64,000 nucleotides of DNA from CAYMZZ01 sp046297935 (GCA_046297935.1 JBKBHA010000004.1:62001-126000); one strand, 5' to 3'. Shown: positions 41,421 through 49,355, numbered from the stretch's first letter. Program-made: numbers and translations. The notes: generated by a model not told the origin, from the letters alone.

Positions 41421-42133
41421 TGGATCTACAATGGATGATAGGAGGCCTGACGCTGGGCATGGTAAGCAGCCTTCATTGCGTAGGTATGTGCGGGCCGCTG
41501 GCCCTCTCCCTGCCGGTACAGCACCTTCCGCGGCCGGTGCGAATAGTGTCTGTTGCTGCCTACAACATAGGACGTTTGTTTACTTACGCCGGGCTGGGTA
41601 TGATCGCAGGCGCAGCGGGCAGGGGTGTTCATTTGGCAGGTTTTCAACAAGGATTTTCACTGGCGATGGGTATTCTGGTGCTCAGTCTGCTGGTGCTGTA
41701 TTACGGGTATCATTACGCATGGCAACCAGCATTCATGAATAAACTATACAGCTGGCTTCAAGCTAAAATGGGCCGGTTAATGAGATCTGACAAAACAGTA
41801 CCGGGATTCATGCTAATGGGTATGGCTAATGGATTATTGCCCTGTGGTATGGTTTATGTTGCCTTAGCAACTGCATTGACGGCAACCAGCCTCGACCAAA
41901 GCATTGGCTTTATGCTGATGTTTGGAACCGGTACATTGCCGGCAATGTTGGCACTCAGCTATTTCGGGCATTTGTTATCGCTATCCTGGCGATTCAGATT
42001 GAGAAAAGTAGTGCCTCTTTTTATGGCAATCGTTGGTATAGCGTTACTTCTTCGAGGACTGAACCTCGGCATACCATACATCAGTCCACGTCTTCACGAG
42101 TTGGGAAAGGCCATAGAGAGTTGCCATGTATGA
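41420..42133 (+). CDS. SafE/TauE-like membrane protein of the cco operon
   Basis: A 237-residue membrane protein with six or seven helices in two repeats. It belongs to the SafE/DsbD-like group commonly found at the end of cco operons (sometimes named CcoH2 or copper-related permease). The repeat motifs are SSLHCVGMCGPLALSLP, with a CxxxC pair in the first helix, and MANGLLPCGMVYVAL with a further Cys in the second. The pattern fits a role in copper or electron transfer for oxidase maturation, but this is inferred from neighbours. The gene ends the rightward operon; the following gene is convergent. Confidence 0.82.
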   Translation: MDLQWMIGGLTLGMVSSLHCVGMCGPLALSLPVQHLPRPVRIVSVAAYNIGRLFTYAGLGMIAGAAGRGVHLAGFQQGFSLAMGILVLSLLVLYYGYHYAWQPAFMNKLYSWLQAKMGRLMRSDKTVPGFMLMGMANGLLPCGMVYVALATALTATSLDQSIGFMLMFGTGTLPAMLALSYFGHLLSLSWRFRLRKVVPLFMAIVGIALLLRGLNLGIPYISPRLHELGKAIESCHV

Positions 42134-42153
42134 GGGGAGAGAACCGAAATCCG

Positions 42154-42387
42154 TTATTTGTAAAACTTCCGCCGGTCTTCATAAGCCCACTCTTCCGACT
42201 CTTCCAGTTCCTGCCCAGTGTATTCATCCCAACGCAATACGGCATAGGCCGTCCAAATCAGGAAGAACGGAGCAATCACCAATAATGTCATGATCAGGCC
42301 CGTTGGTACATCGGCCAGAAGCATAATCGCATAGGCAACCAGCAGCACTGTAGTCAGCACCACCGGCAATTGAACTTTGAATTTCAT
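42154..42387 (-). CDS. Small two-helix membrane protein
   Basis: A 77-residue protein with two hydrophobic segments (about 5-24 and 29-50) and an acidic soluble tail (RWDEYTGQELEESEEWAYEDRRKFYK). It is not a named family that I recognise. It is encoded 58 bp downstream of the PAS histidine kinase on the same strand and may end the ric-kinase transcript. The ATG at 42387 (MKFKVQLPVVL) is chosen because the upstream extension lacks a hydrophobic or conserved pattern. Confidence 0.6.
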   Translation of the reverse strand: MKFKVQLPVVLTTVLLVAYAIMLLADVPTGLIMTLLVIAPFFLIWTAYAVLRWDEYTGQELEESEEWAYEDRRKFYK

Positions 42388-42445
42388 GTCCGGCGTTTTT
42401 GATACAACTGTCAATTTACCAAAAAGGTTGCAGGAAAAGGGAATT

Positions 42446-44014
42446 TTAACTCTGTTCAAGTTGGTCAAGCCGCGGAAGACGTATCAGGAAGCGTGCTCCC
42501 TGCCCCGCCTTGCTTTCAAATTCTATATGGCCTTTCAGCAGGTCAACATACCGTTTTATAATTGGCAGGCCAAGGCCTGTCCCCGGTATATTGCTCACAT
42601 TTTTTGCCCGAAAAAAGGTTCCGAACAGATGAGGGTGGTCTTCCTCCGGAATACCGAGGCCCTGATCGCGTACTTCAATTACCAGCTCGTTCCCCTCCAT
42701 TGCCATCTTCCAGTGAATGGGCGATGACTCTGGTGAAAATTTGATGGCATTGCTTAACAGGTTCAGCACGATATTTTTCAACATCCGCTTGTCAGTACGG
42801 AATTCCACAGGACCAGTGCAATCCAGTATGAGCTGCTGCCCCGTTTTTAACTGAGCTTTCATTTCATCCAGCACATCTTCAGCGAAATCGCGCGTATTGA
42901 AGTCGGACAGGGAAATGCCCACTTTTCCTTCTTCCAGTTTGCCGAGCGAAAGAAAATCTTCCAGTAGTTCATTCATGTGGTTGACGGAATCCCGAATCCG
43001 GTTAATATGTTTATCGCGTCGGATCTGTTCGTCGGTTTGGGTATACTTTGACACAAGAGTGGCCGAAGAAAGAATGGTACTCAGCGGTGTTCGAAACTCG
43101 TGCGAAGCCATTGATACAAACCTCGACTTGATTTCATTAAGCTGACGTTCTTTATCAAGCGACTCGCTCAACTCCAATTGGGATTGTTCAAGCCGTTGGA
43201 GCGCTTCTTTCAGTATCTGGGTTCGCTCCTCTACTTTTTCCTCCAGTGCAGCGTTCAGACGTCGTATATCCTGACTAATTTTTTCCAATTCCTGTTTTTG
43301 GCGCAACAGATTGGCCTCAATCTCTTTTCGGGTGGTGATGTCAACGATAAACGCAATTACAAAGGATTCGTTCTTTTGTTTATAATGACTCAGGCTTACT
43401 TCAACCGGAAATTCGCTGTCGTCTTTCCGGCGGGCGAAAAGGTCGCGACCCGAGCCCATACTCCGGTTCGCCGGCTTATGATAAAAACCTTCTCGTAGTT
43501 GCTCATGACCGCCATGAAAACGTCGCGGTATCAACATTTCGATCCGATGGCCGATCAATTCGTTTTCTGTAAAACCAAACATCCTTTGCGCTGCAGGATT
43601 GGCCAGTACAATACTCCCCTGTCGGTTAGTGAGCAGAATTCCTTCTGTGGCATTTTCAAACAGTGAGGTCATATGCGTTTTGCCATACTCAAGAGATCGC
43701 TGCAGTTTTTTCAGATACAAAACAATTACAACAGCGAAAATCAAAACAAGAAGAGAGTATAGCTGGCCCAGCAGTGATTTGAGAATTTCGCCTTGCTCGA
43801 GGAAATAGATGACCAGTACGGTCATGGCGATCATGCTCGCAACGCCAGCAATCAAGGTGCTCCACCAGCCGGGAACGAACACCGTCAGCACGACTGTAAT
43901 AAGCAGGCCACTGACGGCCAGTTCATAGTTTTCGAGTGTAAAGCTGAGAGAAACAGCCAGTACAAAAACCAGGGAAGCCAGCGGGAGAGCCCAGTTGCTG
44001 TTCATTTTGGGCAT
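42446..44014 (-). CDS. PAS-domain sensor histidine kinase, FixL-like
   Basis: A 522-residue membrane kinase. The order is: four short hydrophobic segments (about 10-100), a PAS domain (about 113-230), a coiled coil (about 235-295), a HisKA domain with SMASHEFRTPLST (His near 305) and an HATPase domain (NLLSNAIKFS, DQGLGIP, GTGLGLPI). The PAS domain contains LIPRRFHGGHEQL and MGSGRDLFARRKDD. Aligned by eye with FixL, its His (about 170) and Arg (about 190) fall on the heme-ligand His and distal Arg positions, so it may be a heme oxygen or NO sensor. No response regulator is adjacent; the Crp-type regulator at 31357 is a candidate partner. Probably co-transcribed after ric. Confidence 0.88.
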   Translation of the reverse strand: MPKMNSNWALPLASLVFVLAVSLSFTLENYELAVSGLLITVVLTVFVPGWWSTLIAGVASMIAMTVLVIYFLEQGEILKSLLGQLYSLLVLIFAVVIVLYLKKLQRSLEYGKTHMTSLFENATEGILLTNRQGSIVLANPAAQRMFGFTENELIGHRIEMLIPRRFHGGHEQLREGFYHKPANRSMGSGRDLFARRKDDSEFPVEVSLSHYKQKNESFVIAFIVDITTRKEIEANLLRQKQELEKISQDIRRLNAALEEKVEERTQILKEALQRLEQSQLELSESLDKERQLNEIKSRFVSMASHEFRTPLSTILSSATLVSKYTQTDEQIRRDKHINRIRDSVNHMNELLEDFLSLGKLEEGKVGISLSDFNTRDFAEDVLDEMKAQLKTGQQLILDCTGPVEFRTDKRMLKNIVLNLLSNAIKFSPESSPIHWKMAMEGNELVIEVRDQGLGIPEEDHPHLFGTFFRAKNVSNIPGTGLGLPIIKRYVDLLKGHIEFESKAGQGARFLIRLPRLDQLEQS

Positions 44015-44085
44015 GGGAACCAATTTTGCGGGAAGTTAACAAAAATCCAACTGGCTCCATTCATCATATTAGGGCCAACAACCTC

Positions 44086-44838
44086 TTATTCTGCATTCAA
44101 AAGCTGGCGCTCCATTTCAATGGCGCGCGGAAAAAGAATTTTATTTTCCAGATAAAGGTGTTGTGTCAAATCATTATCAAGTTCTTTTAGTAGTGAAAAG
44201 GTTACACGATGACTGATGCAGGCAGCATCGGGCGCAGTGTAGTTGTTGGTAAGCGAGCGCATCCGTGCCAGCGTTTGCATCACCGCATCATGTTCCTGGT
44301 GCATGATAGCTTCTACCGGCTTGCGGAGCGTACGAACCAATAGGCCCGCATAGGGTTCAGCGTCGGCATAGGCATGTGCAATCTGACGAACGTATGGAAA
44401 CAGCACGTCTTCTTCCTGTTGTAAATGAGGAAGCATCTGGGCATTTAGAGCATGAAACCTTTCTTTCAGTTCTACGAGTTCCGGATATTTTCGCTGGTGT
44501 TCGACCACAAATTTTTCCAACTGTTCGGAGATAGCTGGCAGGCGATCCCGTAAGTAACGGTGGTGTACATTCAGAATATAGTCGGTCAGGAAATCAATAT
44601 CCCATTCTTCAAATGGAAGAGAGGCAACCGTCTGGCGCGGACGGGTTGCCGCATGCAAATCACTCAACACCTGCTCCAGATCGAGCCCCAGATTGTCGCA
44701 CACAAAGGAAAGAGGAAAACGACCCGTGCAGCAAAATTCGATTCCATATTTACGGAATACAAGTGCCGTTCGATAATCCTGTTTCACAAGGTCGGTCACA
44801 AAAGCGTCCCGATCCAAACTCACGGAAGGAATAAACAT
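44086..44838 (-). CDS. ric: Iron-sulfur cluster repair di-iron protein (RIC/ScdA/YtfE)
   Basis: A 250-residue protein with an N-terminal ScdA_N (DUF542) domain carrying FCCTGRFPL and a C-terminal hemerythrin-like four-helix domain with the di-iron His/Glu set (for example VHHRYL, HLQQEEDVLFP, HQEHDAV and HLYLENKILFP). RIC proteins repair Fe-S centres damaged by NO or peroxide. It precedes the PAS kinase by 72 bp and has a candidate FNR-like promoter upstream. A second RIC gene closes the nos cluster (52133-52843), with about one third of residues matching by eye. Confidence 0.92.
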   Translation of the reverse strand: MFIPSVSLDRDAFVTDLVKQDYRTALVFRKYGIEFCCTGRFPLSFVCDNLGLDLEQVLSDLHAATRPRQTVASLPFEEWDIDFLTDYILNVHHRYLRDRLPAISEQLEKFVVEHQRKYPELVELKERFHALNAQMLPHLQQEEDVLFPYVRQIAHAYADAEPYAGLLVRTLRKPVEAIMHQEHDAVMQTLARMRSLTNNYTAPDAACISHRVTFSLLKELDNDLTQHLYLENKILFPRAIEMERQLLNAE

Positions 44839-44876
44839 ACTAAAGATTGACAGATTATTTTAGCTCGCAACGAGGG

Positions 44877-44919
44877 CAAAATACCCGGATTGAATGGGCA
44901 AAAAGATGATTTATATCAG
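44877..44919 (-). promoter_or_regulatory. Candidate FNR-like promoter of ric
   Basis: In the gene's sense CTGATATAAATCAT (44919-44906) keeps the CTGA-N6-TCA core. The -7 element is TATTTTG (44883-44877, TA-N1-TTTG), with its TA 29.5 bp after the site centre. Weaker than the other sites. Confidence 0.4.
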
Positions 44920-44986
44920 CTCCGAAATTGATGAAGATACATTCCGATGCATACGTGTTGATCAGTGACAAGACTCAGCCCAACTG

Positions 44987-45029
44987 CTGACCTGCGTCAA
45001 TTGGCAGCATTCCGGAAACGCTAGCTTTG
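44987..45029 (+). promoter_or_regulatory. FNR-like promoter of the candidate sRNA
   Basis: CTGACCTGCGTCAA (44987-45000) matches CTGACC-N4-TCAA exactly. Then TTG (45001-45003), 18 bp, and a consensus -7 element TAGCTTTG (45022-45029), with its TA 28.5 bp after the site centre. Predicted start near 45034. Confidence 0.55.
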
Positions 45030-45033
45030 GTCC

Positions 45034-45122
45034 TGTTATAGTATAGTTGAGACTTTCCTCCATGGAAGTCGTTGGTTTTCGTTTCAATCGCCTACCCCTG
45101 GTTCCCCAGGGGTCTCTTTTTT
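45034..45122 (+). ncRNA. Candidate small RNA under FNR-like control
   Basis: A short transcription unit between two leftward genes. It has a consensus promoter upstream, an internal hairpin (GACTTTCC pairing with GGAAGTC, one bulge, about 45050-45070) and a strong intrinsic terminator at its end. It contains no long frame; a 20-codon frame starting at ATG 45062 (MEVVGFRFNRL...) ends inside the terminator's T run and is probably chance, though a peptide cannot be excluded. It is proposed as an sRNA induced under oxygen limitation, by analogy to FnrS of enteric bacteria; homology to FnrS is not claimed. Confidence 0.45.
45094..45122 (+). terminator. Intrinsic terminator of the candidate sRNA
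   Basis: ACCCCTGG-TTCC-CCAGGGGT (perfect 8-bp stem, 4-nt loop) followed by CTCTTTTTT on the plus strand. The opposite strand lacks a T run, so it does not serve the leftward rrf2 gene; its presence implies a rightward transcript. Confidence 0.85.
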
Positions 45123-45145
45123 AAAGTTGGGAAAGCCTGAATAGA

Positions 45146-45586
45146 TTAGTCAATTGCCAGACTGCGGATAAACTCGGGCTTGTCATTTTTCAACAAGTCT
45201 CCGATAGTGGTAGTCTGATATACTTTCATGATCTCCTTCTTATGATCATCCAGTTTGTGATGAAGCGGACAGGGGCGAGAAGCATTGCACTTACGTAAAC
45301 TAAGCAGACAGGTGTTAAAATAGGCATTTCCTTCTATCAATAGCACAATAGTAAGGAGGGTAGTGGCCAGGGTTCCTTCATGTATATAAAACCCTCCACC
45401 CGGCCCCCGGGTACTTTTGAGAATATCGGCCTTGACCACGGATTTGAGAATCTTGGCCAGAAAGTGGCGCGGTACTTTCAGATTGTCCGCAATTTCTTCC
45501 AAAGGCACTTTTCTATTCTCGTCGCCCATGAGCGCCACATAGAGGACTCCCCGCAGAGCATAACCAAACGACTTCGACAAAACCAT
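45146..45586 (-). CDS. Rrf2-family transcriptional regulator
   Basis: A 146-residue winged-helix regulator. The N-terminal HTH region (SKSFGYALRGVLYVAL...VPLEEIADNLKVPRHFLAKILKSVVKADIL) is typical of Rrf2, followed by the wing RGPGGGFYI. The cluster-binding loop has three cysteines, Cys93, Cys100 and Cys106 (CLLSLRKCNASRPC), the spacing expected for an Fe-S cluster as in NsrR/IscR. With nosZ divergent and two RIC genes nearby, an NO- or oxygen-responsive role is likely. Its own promoter carries an FNR-like site. Confidence 0.88.
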   Translation of the reverse strand: MVLSKSFGYALRGVLYVALMGDENRKVPLEEIADNLKVPRHFLAKILKSVVKADILKSTRGPGGGFYIHEGTLATTLLTIVLLIEGNAYFNTCLLSLRKCNASRPCPLHHKLDDHKKEIMKVYQTTTIGDLLKNDKPEFIRSLAID

Positions 45587-45606
45587 GGGAAATATAATTA
45601 CCTGTT

Positions 45607-45650
45607 CAAAACTATAACCTGCAATATGCGATTATGTTGATAAACATCAG
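45607..45650 (-). promoter_or_regulatory. FNR-like promoter of the Rrf2 gene
   Basis: In the gene's sense CTGATGTTTATCAA (45650-45637) is followed by TAGTTTTG (45614-45607), an exact TAnnTTTG match, with the TA 29.5 bp after the site centre. The palindrome ATGTTGATAAACAT (45634-45647) overlaps the site and could be an additional operator for Rrf2 itself. Confidence 0.55.
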
Positions 45651-45658
45651 GTTTTTCT

Positions 45659-45702
45659 TTGACGCCGGTCAGGTCGGCATGGGCAGGGGACAAATACTTT
45701 TG
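45659..45702 (+). promoter_or_regulatory. FNR-like promoter of the cytochrome c-nosZ operon
   Basis: TTGACGCCGGTCAG (45659-45672) matches TTGA-N4-GGTCAG exactly. The -7 element TACTTTTG (45695-45702) has its TA 29.5 bp after the site centre. Its centre is 22 bp from the rrf2 site, the same separation as the twin sites at ccoI. Confidence 0.6.
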
Positions 45703-45757
45703 ATGTAATAAAAGACATTAGTATCTTTAATTATTACTCCACTAAAAACTTAATGTC

Positions 45758-46231
45758 ATGATCCGAATGCGCACGCTACTCCAGCTGACGATGGTGGCCG
45801 GAGTACTCACACTGGTTTCTTGCGGCGGCGGGGAGTCTTCAAAAGATAAACCTGTTGACGTTCAGGAGCTTACCAAAAGCCAGCCCGAACAACACGGCAC
45901 ACAGCTTACCGAAGCTGATGTACAACTCAGCACACCCCTGAATGCCGATTGGGTGAAAGCCGGACAGGCGACTTATGAGCTCAAATGCCAGTCGTGTCAT
46001 CGACTGACAGAGGAAAAGCTGGTAGGACCTGGATGGAAGGATGTAACCAAACACCGCGAACCTGTTTGGATTATGAACATGATCACCAATGTAGACATGA
46101 TGCTTGAAACTGACCCGGAAGCACAGAAGCTGCTGGAGCAATGTATGGTACGCATGCCTAATCAGAACATTGAAAAGGAAGAAGCCCGAAAGGTATTGGA
46201 GTTCATGCGGCACAACGATGGCGTAAAGTAA
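45758..46231 (+). CDS. Lipoprotein cytochrome c of the nos operon
   Basis: A 157-residue exported mono-heme cytochrome c. A lipoprotein signal peptide ends at LVSC (Cys22), followed by a flexible polar linker and a class I heme domain with CQSCH (Cys77, Cys80, His81), KLVGPGWKDV and the axial Met in VRMPNQN. As the first gene of the nosZ operon, 46 bp upstream, it is the likely electron donor to nitrous oxide reductase in place of the NosR route of proteobacteria. Confidence 0.9.
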   Translation: MIRMRTLLQLTMVAGVLTLVSCGGGESSKDKPVDVQELTKSQPEQHGTQLTEADVQLSTPLNADWVKAGQATYELKCQSCHRLTEEKLVGPGWKDVTKHREPVWIMNMITNVDMMLETDPEAQKLLEQCMVRMPNQNIEKEEARKVLEFMRHNDGVK

Positions 46232-46277
46232 GCCTGTCTTATTCCGAATTTTTTCACGAACCTTTTAACACAGTATC

Positions 46278-48272
46278 ATGAGAAAGAGAATTTTCCATGC
46301 CGGCCTCGTCGTCGGCATACTGGCCGGCCTGTTCCTGCTGGTAAATGGCTGTAAACCCAAAAGTACCCAGTCGGCGGTAAGTGGCGATGCAGCATCCAAA
46401 GTGTATGTTCCACCAGGCAGTTACGACGAATTTTACAATTTTGTATCGGGCGGATTTAGCGGACAATTGTCGGTATACGGGCTTCCCTCCGGACGATTGC
46501 TACGTGTCATTCCCGTTTTTTCTCTCGATCCCGAAAAGGGATATGGCTTTAGTGAGGAGTCTAAGCCCATGCTAAACACTTCCAACGGTCAGGTTCCCTG
46601 GGATGATCTGCACCACGTTGCGCTATCAACTACCGACGGAGCACATGATGGCCGCTGGGTATTTACCAATGCCAACAACACGCCTCGCATTGCGCGTATT
46701 GATCTGAAAACCTTCCGTACAGCCGAGATAATCGAGATCCCGAACAGCGCGGGCAACCACTCTTCACCCTTCATCACCGAAAACACGGAGTATGTTGTTG
46801 CCGGCACGCGTTTCAGTGTTCCCATTGGCGACAATCCCGATGTGCCAATAGATAGCTATAAAGACAATTTTAAGGGCACTGTCAGCTTTATAGGGGTAGA
46901 TCCCAATAGTGGACACATGAACATTTCATTCCAGATTCTTACCCCGGGTGTCAATTTCGACCTGGCCCGGGCGGGTAAAGGCGTATCGTCGGGCTGGTTT
47001 TTCTTCAGTTGCTACAATTCTGAAAAAGCCAACACGCTGCTGGAAGTAAATGCGTCGCAAAAGGACAAAGACTTCATAATGGCGGTAAACTGGAAGAAAG
47101 CAGAAGAGTATGCAAAAGCAGGCAAGGGAAAGAAAAAACAGGTTCGCTACGCTCATAACACCTACGATGAATCGAAGCATATGGCGGAAAGCAAACTTGA
47201 AACCGAAGTACTGGTGCTTGACCCGGCCGACTGCCCTGATATGGTTTATTTCATGCCCTGTCCCAAGTCGCCCCATGGTTGCGATACCGATCCTACCGGT
47301 GAGTACATTGTAGGCAGCGGAAAACTGGCTGCTAACGTACCAGTGTTTAGTTTTAGTAAAATTCAAAAGGCTATTGCCGACAAAGCATTCGATGGTAGTT
47401 TCGACGGTATTCCGGTGCTGAAATACGAGGCCGTATTGCATGGCGAAGTACCCAAGCCGGGCCTGGGCCCTCTTCATACCGAGTTTGACGGTAAGGGTTA
47501 TGCTTACACATCGTTTTTTGTTTCTTCTGAAATCGTTAAGTGGGATGTGAAAGAACTAAAAGTTGTGGACCGAGTGCCCACTTACTATTCTATTGGTCAC
47601 CTTTCCATTCCAGGCGGACCCACCAAAAAGCCCTGGGGTAAGTATGTTATTGCCTACAACAAGATTACCAAAGATCGTTATCTGCCTACCGGACCTGAGC
47701 TGGCGCAGAGTGCTCAACTGTATTCTATCGAAGGCGACAAAATGAAGCTGCTGCTCGATTTCCCGACTATCGGTGAGCCGCACTACGCCGAAGCCATTCC
47801 TGCAGAACTGATACGAGATAAGAGTCAGAAGATTTATAAAATAGAGGAGAACAAAAATCCTTACGCAGCACTTGGCGACAAGTTCGCAAGGGTAGAGCGT
47901 AAAGGAAACGAAGTACACGTGTATATGACCTCCATTCGGTCGCACTTTACTCCCGACAATATCGAAGGGGTGAAGCTGGGTGACGAAGTTTATTTCCACG
48001 TTACTAACCTCGAACAGGATTGGGACGTTCCACACGGATTTGCCGTGAAAGGAGCGCGCAATGCCGAATTGCTGATCATGCCCGGCGAAACACAGACCCT
48101 AAAATGGGTGCCGGAAAAAGTGGGCGTTTACCCTATGTATTGTACTGATTTCTGTTCAGCACTCCACCAGGAAATGTCGGGTTATATCCGCGTTAGCCCT
48201 GCTGGATCCAACGTGCCCATCAAGTTTGGTACAGGTAATCCATCGGCAACTGCGGCAGCGGCCGTAGATTAA
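46278..48272 (+). CDS. nosZ: Nitrous oxide reductase, clade II
   Basis: A 664-residue periplasmic multicopper enzyme that reduces N2O to N2. A Sec lipoprotein signal ends at LFLLVNGC (Cys25) with no twin arginine, which is characteristic of clade II (atypical) NosZ. The seven-bladed propeller carries CuZ histidines, for example in DDLHHVAL, NHSSPF and PHGCDTDPTGEY. The C-terminal cupredoxin domain binds CuA through YCTDFCSALHQEM (Cys near 621 and 625, His and Met). Operon partners are the cytochrome c upstream and nosLDFY downstream, after a strong terminator-like hairpin. Confidence 0.96.
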   Translation: MRKRIFHAGLVVGILAGLFLLVNGCKPKSTQSAVSGDAASKVYVPPGSYDEFYNFVSGGFSGQLSVYGLPSGRLLRVIPVFSLDPEKGYGFSEESKPMLNTSNGQVPWDDLHHVALSTTDGAHDGRWVFTNANNTPRIARIDLKTFRTAEIIEIPNSAGNHSSPFITENTEYVVAGTRFSVPIGDNPDVPIDSYKDNFKGTVSFIGVDPNSGHMNISFQILTPGVNFDLARAGKGVSSGWFFFSCYNSEKANTLLEVNASQKDKDFIMAVNWKKAEEYAKAGKGKKKQVRYAHNTYDESKHMAESKLETEVLVLDPADCPDMVYFMPCPKSPHGCDTDPTGEYIVGSGKLAANVPVFSFSKIQKAIADKAFDGSFDGIPVLKYEAVLHGEVPKPGLGPLHTEFDGKGYAYTSFFVSSEIVKWDVKELKVVDRVPTYYSIGHLSIPGGPTKKPWGKYVIAYNKITKDRYLPTGPELAQSAQLYSIEGDKMKLLLDFPTIGEPHYAEAIPAELIRDKSQKIYKIEENKNPYAALGDKFARVERKGNEVHVYMTSIRSHFTPDNIEGVKLGDEVYFHVTNLEQDWDVPHGFAVKGARNAELLIMPGETQTLKWVPEKVGVYPMYCTDFCSALHQEMSGYIRVSPAGSNVPIKFGTGNPSATAAAAVD

Positions 48273-48279
48273 TAAGCTG

Positions 48280-48308
48280 GCCGGACCGGTTCGCCGGTCC
48301 GGCTTTTT
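48280..48308 (+). terminator. Strong hairpin between nosZ and nosL
   Basis: GCCGGACCGG-TTCG-CCGGTCCGGC (perfect 10-bp stem, TTCG tetraloop) followed by TTTTT. It should reduce read-through so that nosZ mRNA exceeds that of the accessory genes; no separate promoter was found for nosL. Confidence 0.85.
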
Positions 48309-48329
48309 CCTCACCAGAAATGCAATATC

Positions 48330-49355
48330 ATGACTGGTAAAAAATTGAGTCTCACTTCCCGCGTTCTCGTAGCATTTGCATCCGGGGCATTGATATGTGC
48401 TTTCTTTCTTCCGGTTTGGCGAATTGACCTTTTTGCTCCGCAGTACCCTGAAGGCCTCACCATGAATATCTGGATAAATGGATTAAGCGGCGATGTAGAC
48501 GTGATCAATGGTCTTAACCATTACATTGGTATGAAACCAATTTCGGAATCCATGTTCCCTGAATTCAAAATTCTACCTTTTGTAGTTGGATTTTTTCTAC
48601 TCTTCGGCATAACAGTAGCGATTACCGGCAGCCTTCGCCTCTTGTTTTTCTATCTGCTATTATCGGTACTGGGTGGTATTGTCGCCATGGCTGATTTTTA
48701 TAAATGGGGTTACGACTATGGCCACCAGCTCGATCCACGCGCACCGATTCAGGTACCCGGACTCTCTTATCAGCCTCCGCTCTTTGGCTATCGGCAACTG
48801 TTGAACTTTGAAGCCTGGTCGCTGCCACACGTTGGTGGCTGGGTTGTTGTTGGCGCCGGCATACTCGCATTTCTGGTATGGCTGCTTGAATGGTGGTCCG
48901 AAAGAAAATCACTCCGCATGCGACCTCGGACGTTGATTGTATTGATTCTGCCTTTGCTGCTCGCATCCTGCCAAACTGGTCCGTCTGCCTGGGTCATTGG
49001 CCGTTACGCATGCGACCATTGCAAAATGACGATTACCGATGATCGCTTTGGAGCCAGTTTGCTAACAACAAAAGGGGTAGAGCGGAGATTCGACGACCTG
49101 GCCTGTCTGATCAGTTACCAGAGCAAAGCTGAACAAAACAGCAGTGGAATCGATAAAGTGTGGGTGATTTCATTTGCAAAGCCCGGGGAATTTGTTGAGG
49201 CGTCAAATGCTGTCTATATTATCGATCCTGCGCTCAAAAGCCCGATGGCCAGCCATGCAGCTGCGTTTGAAAATGCCGGGCAGGCGAAGGCAGCACTTCC
49301 CGCCGGCGAAGTGAAAGCATTAAGCTGGGAAATCCTAAAAGCAACGCTACGATGA
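48330..49355 (+). CDS. nosL: Membrane protein-NosL fusion
   Basis: A 341-residue protein joining two parts. Residues 1-190 are an integral membrane domain with four or five helices (about 11-30, 81-100, 102-122, 168-188). After RMRPRTLIVLILPLLLASC comes a NosL copper-chaperone domain with the metal motif YACDHCKM (Cys228, Cys231, Met233). The segment before Cys214 is a complete lipoprotein-type signal (lipobox LASC) inside the protein. In related clusters the membrane protein and NosL are usually separate genes, so this is either a true fusion or two products, the second perhaps starting at Met197. NosL delivers copper to NosZ. The end overlaps nosD by 4 bp. Confidence 0.85.
   Translation: MTGKKLSLTSRVLVAFASGALICAFFLPVWRIDLFAPQYPEGLTMNIWINGLSGDVDVINGLNHYIGMKPISESMFPEFKILPFVVGFFLLFGITVAITGSLRLLFFYLLLSVLGGIVAMADFYKWGYDYGHQLDPRAPIQVPGLSYQPPLFGYRQLLNFEAWSLPHVGGWVVVGAGILAFLVWLLEWWSERKSLRMRPRTLIVLILPLLLASCQTGPSAWVIGRYACDHCKMTITDDRFGASLLTTKGVERRFDDLACLISYQSKAEQNSSGIDKVWVISFAKPGEFVEASNAVYIIDPALKSPMASHAAAFENAGQAKAALPAGEVKALSWEILKATLR

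Noticed and set aside
44958..44971. TTGATCAGTGACAA as a further FNR site
   Set aside because: It has TTG-N8-CAA form but three mismatches to the window's consensus, and no -7 element lies 29-30 bp away on either strand.
45062..45124. 20-codon gene within the candidate sRNA
   Set aside because: No ribosome-binding signal stands out, the frame ends inside the terminator T run, and coding pattern cannot be judged at this length; kept only as a remark on the sRNA.
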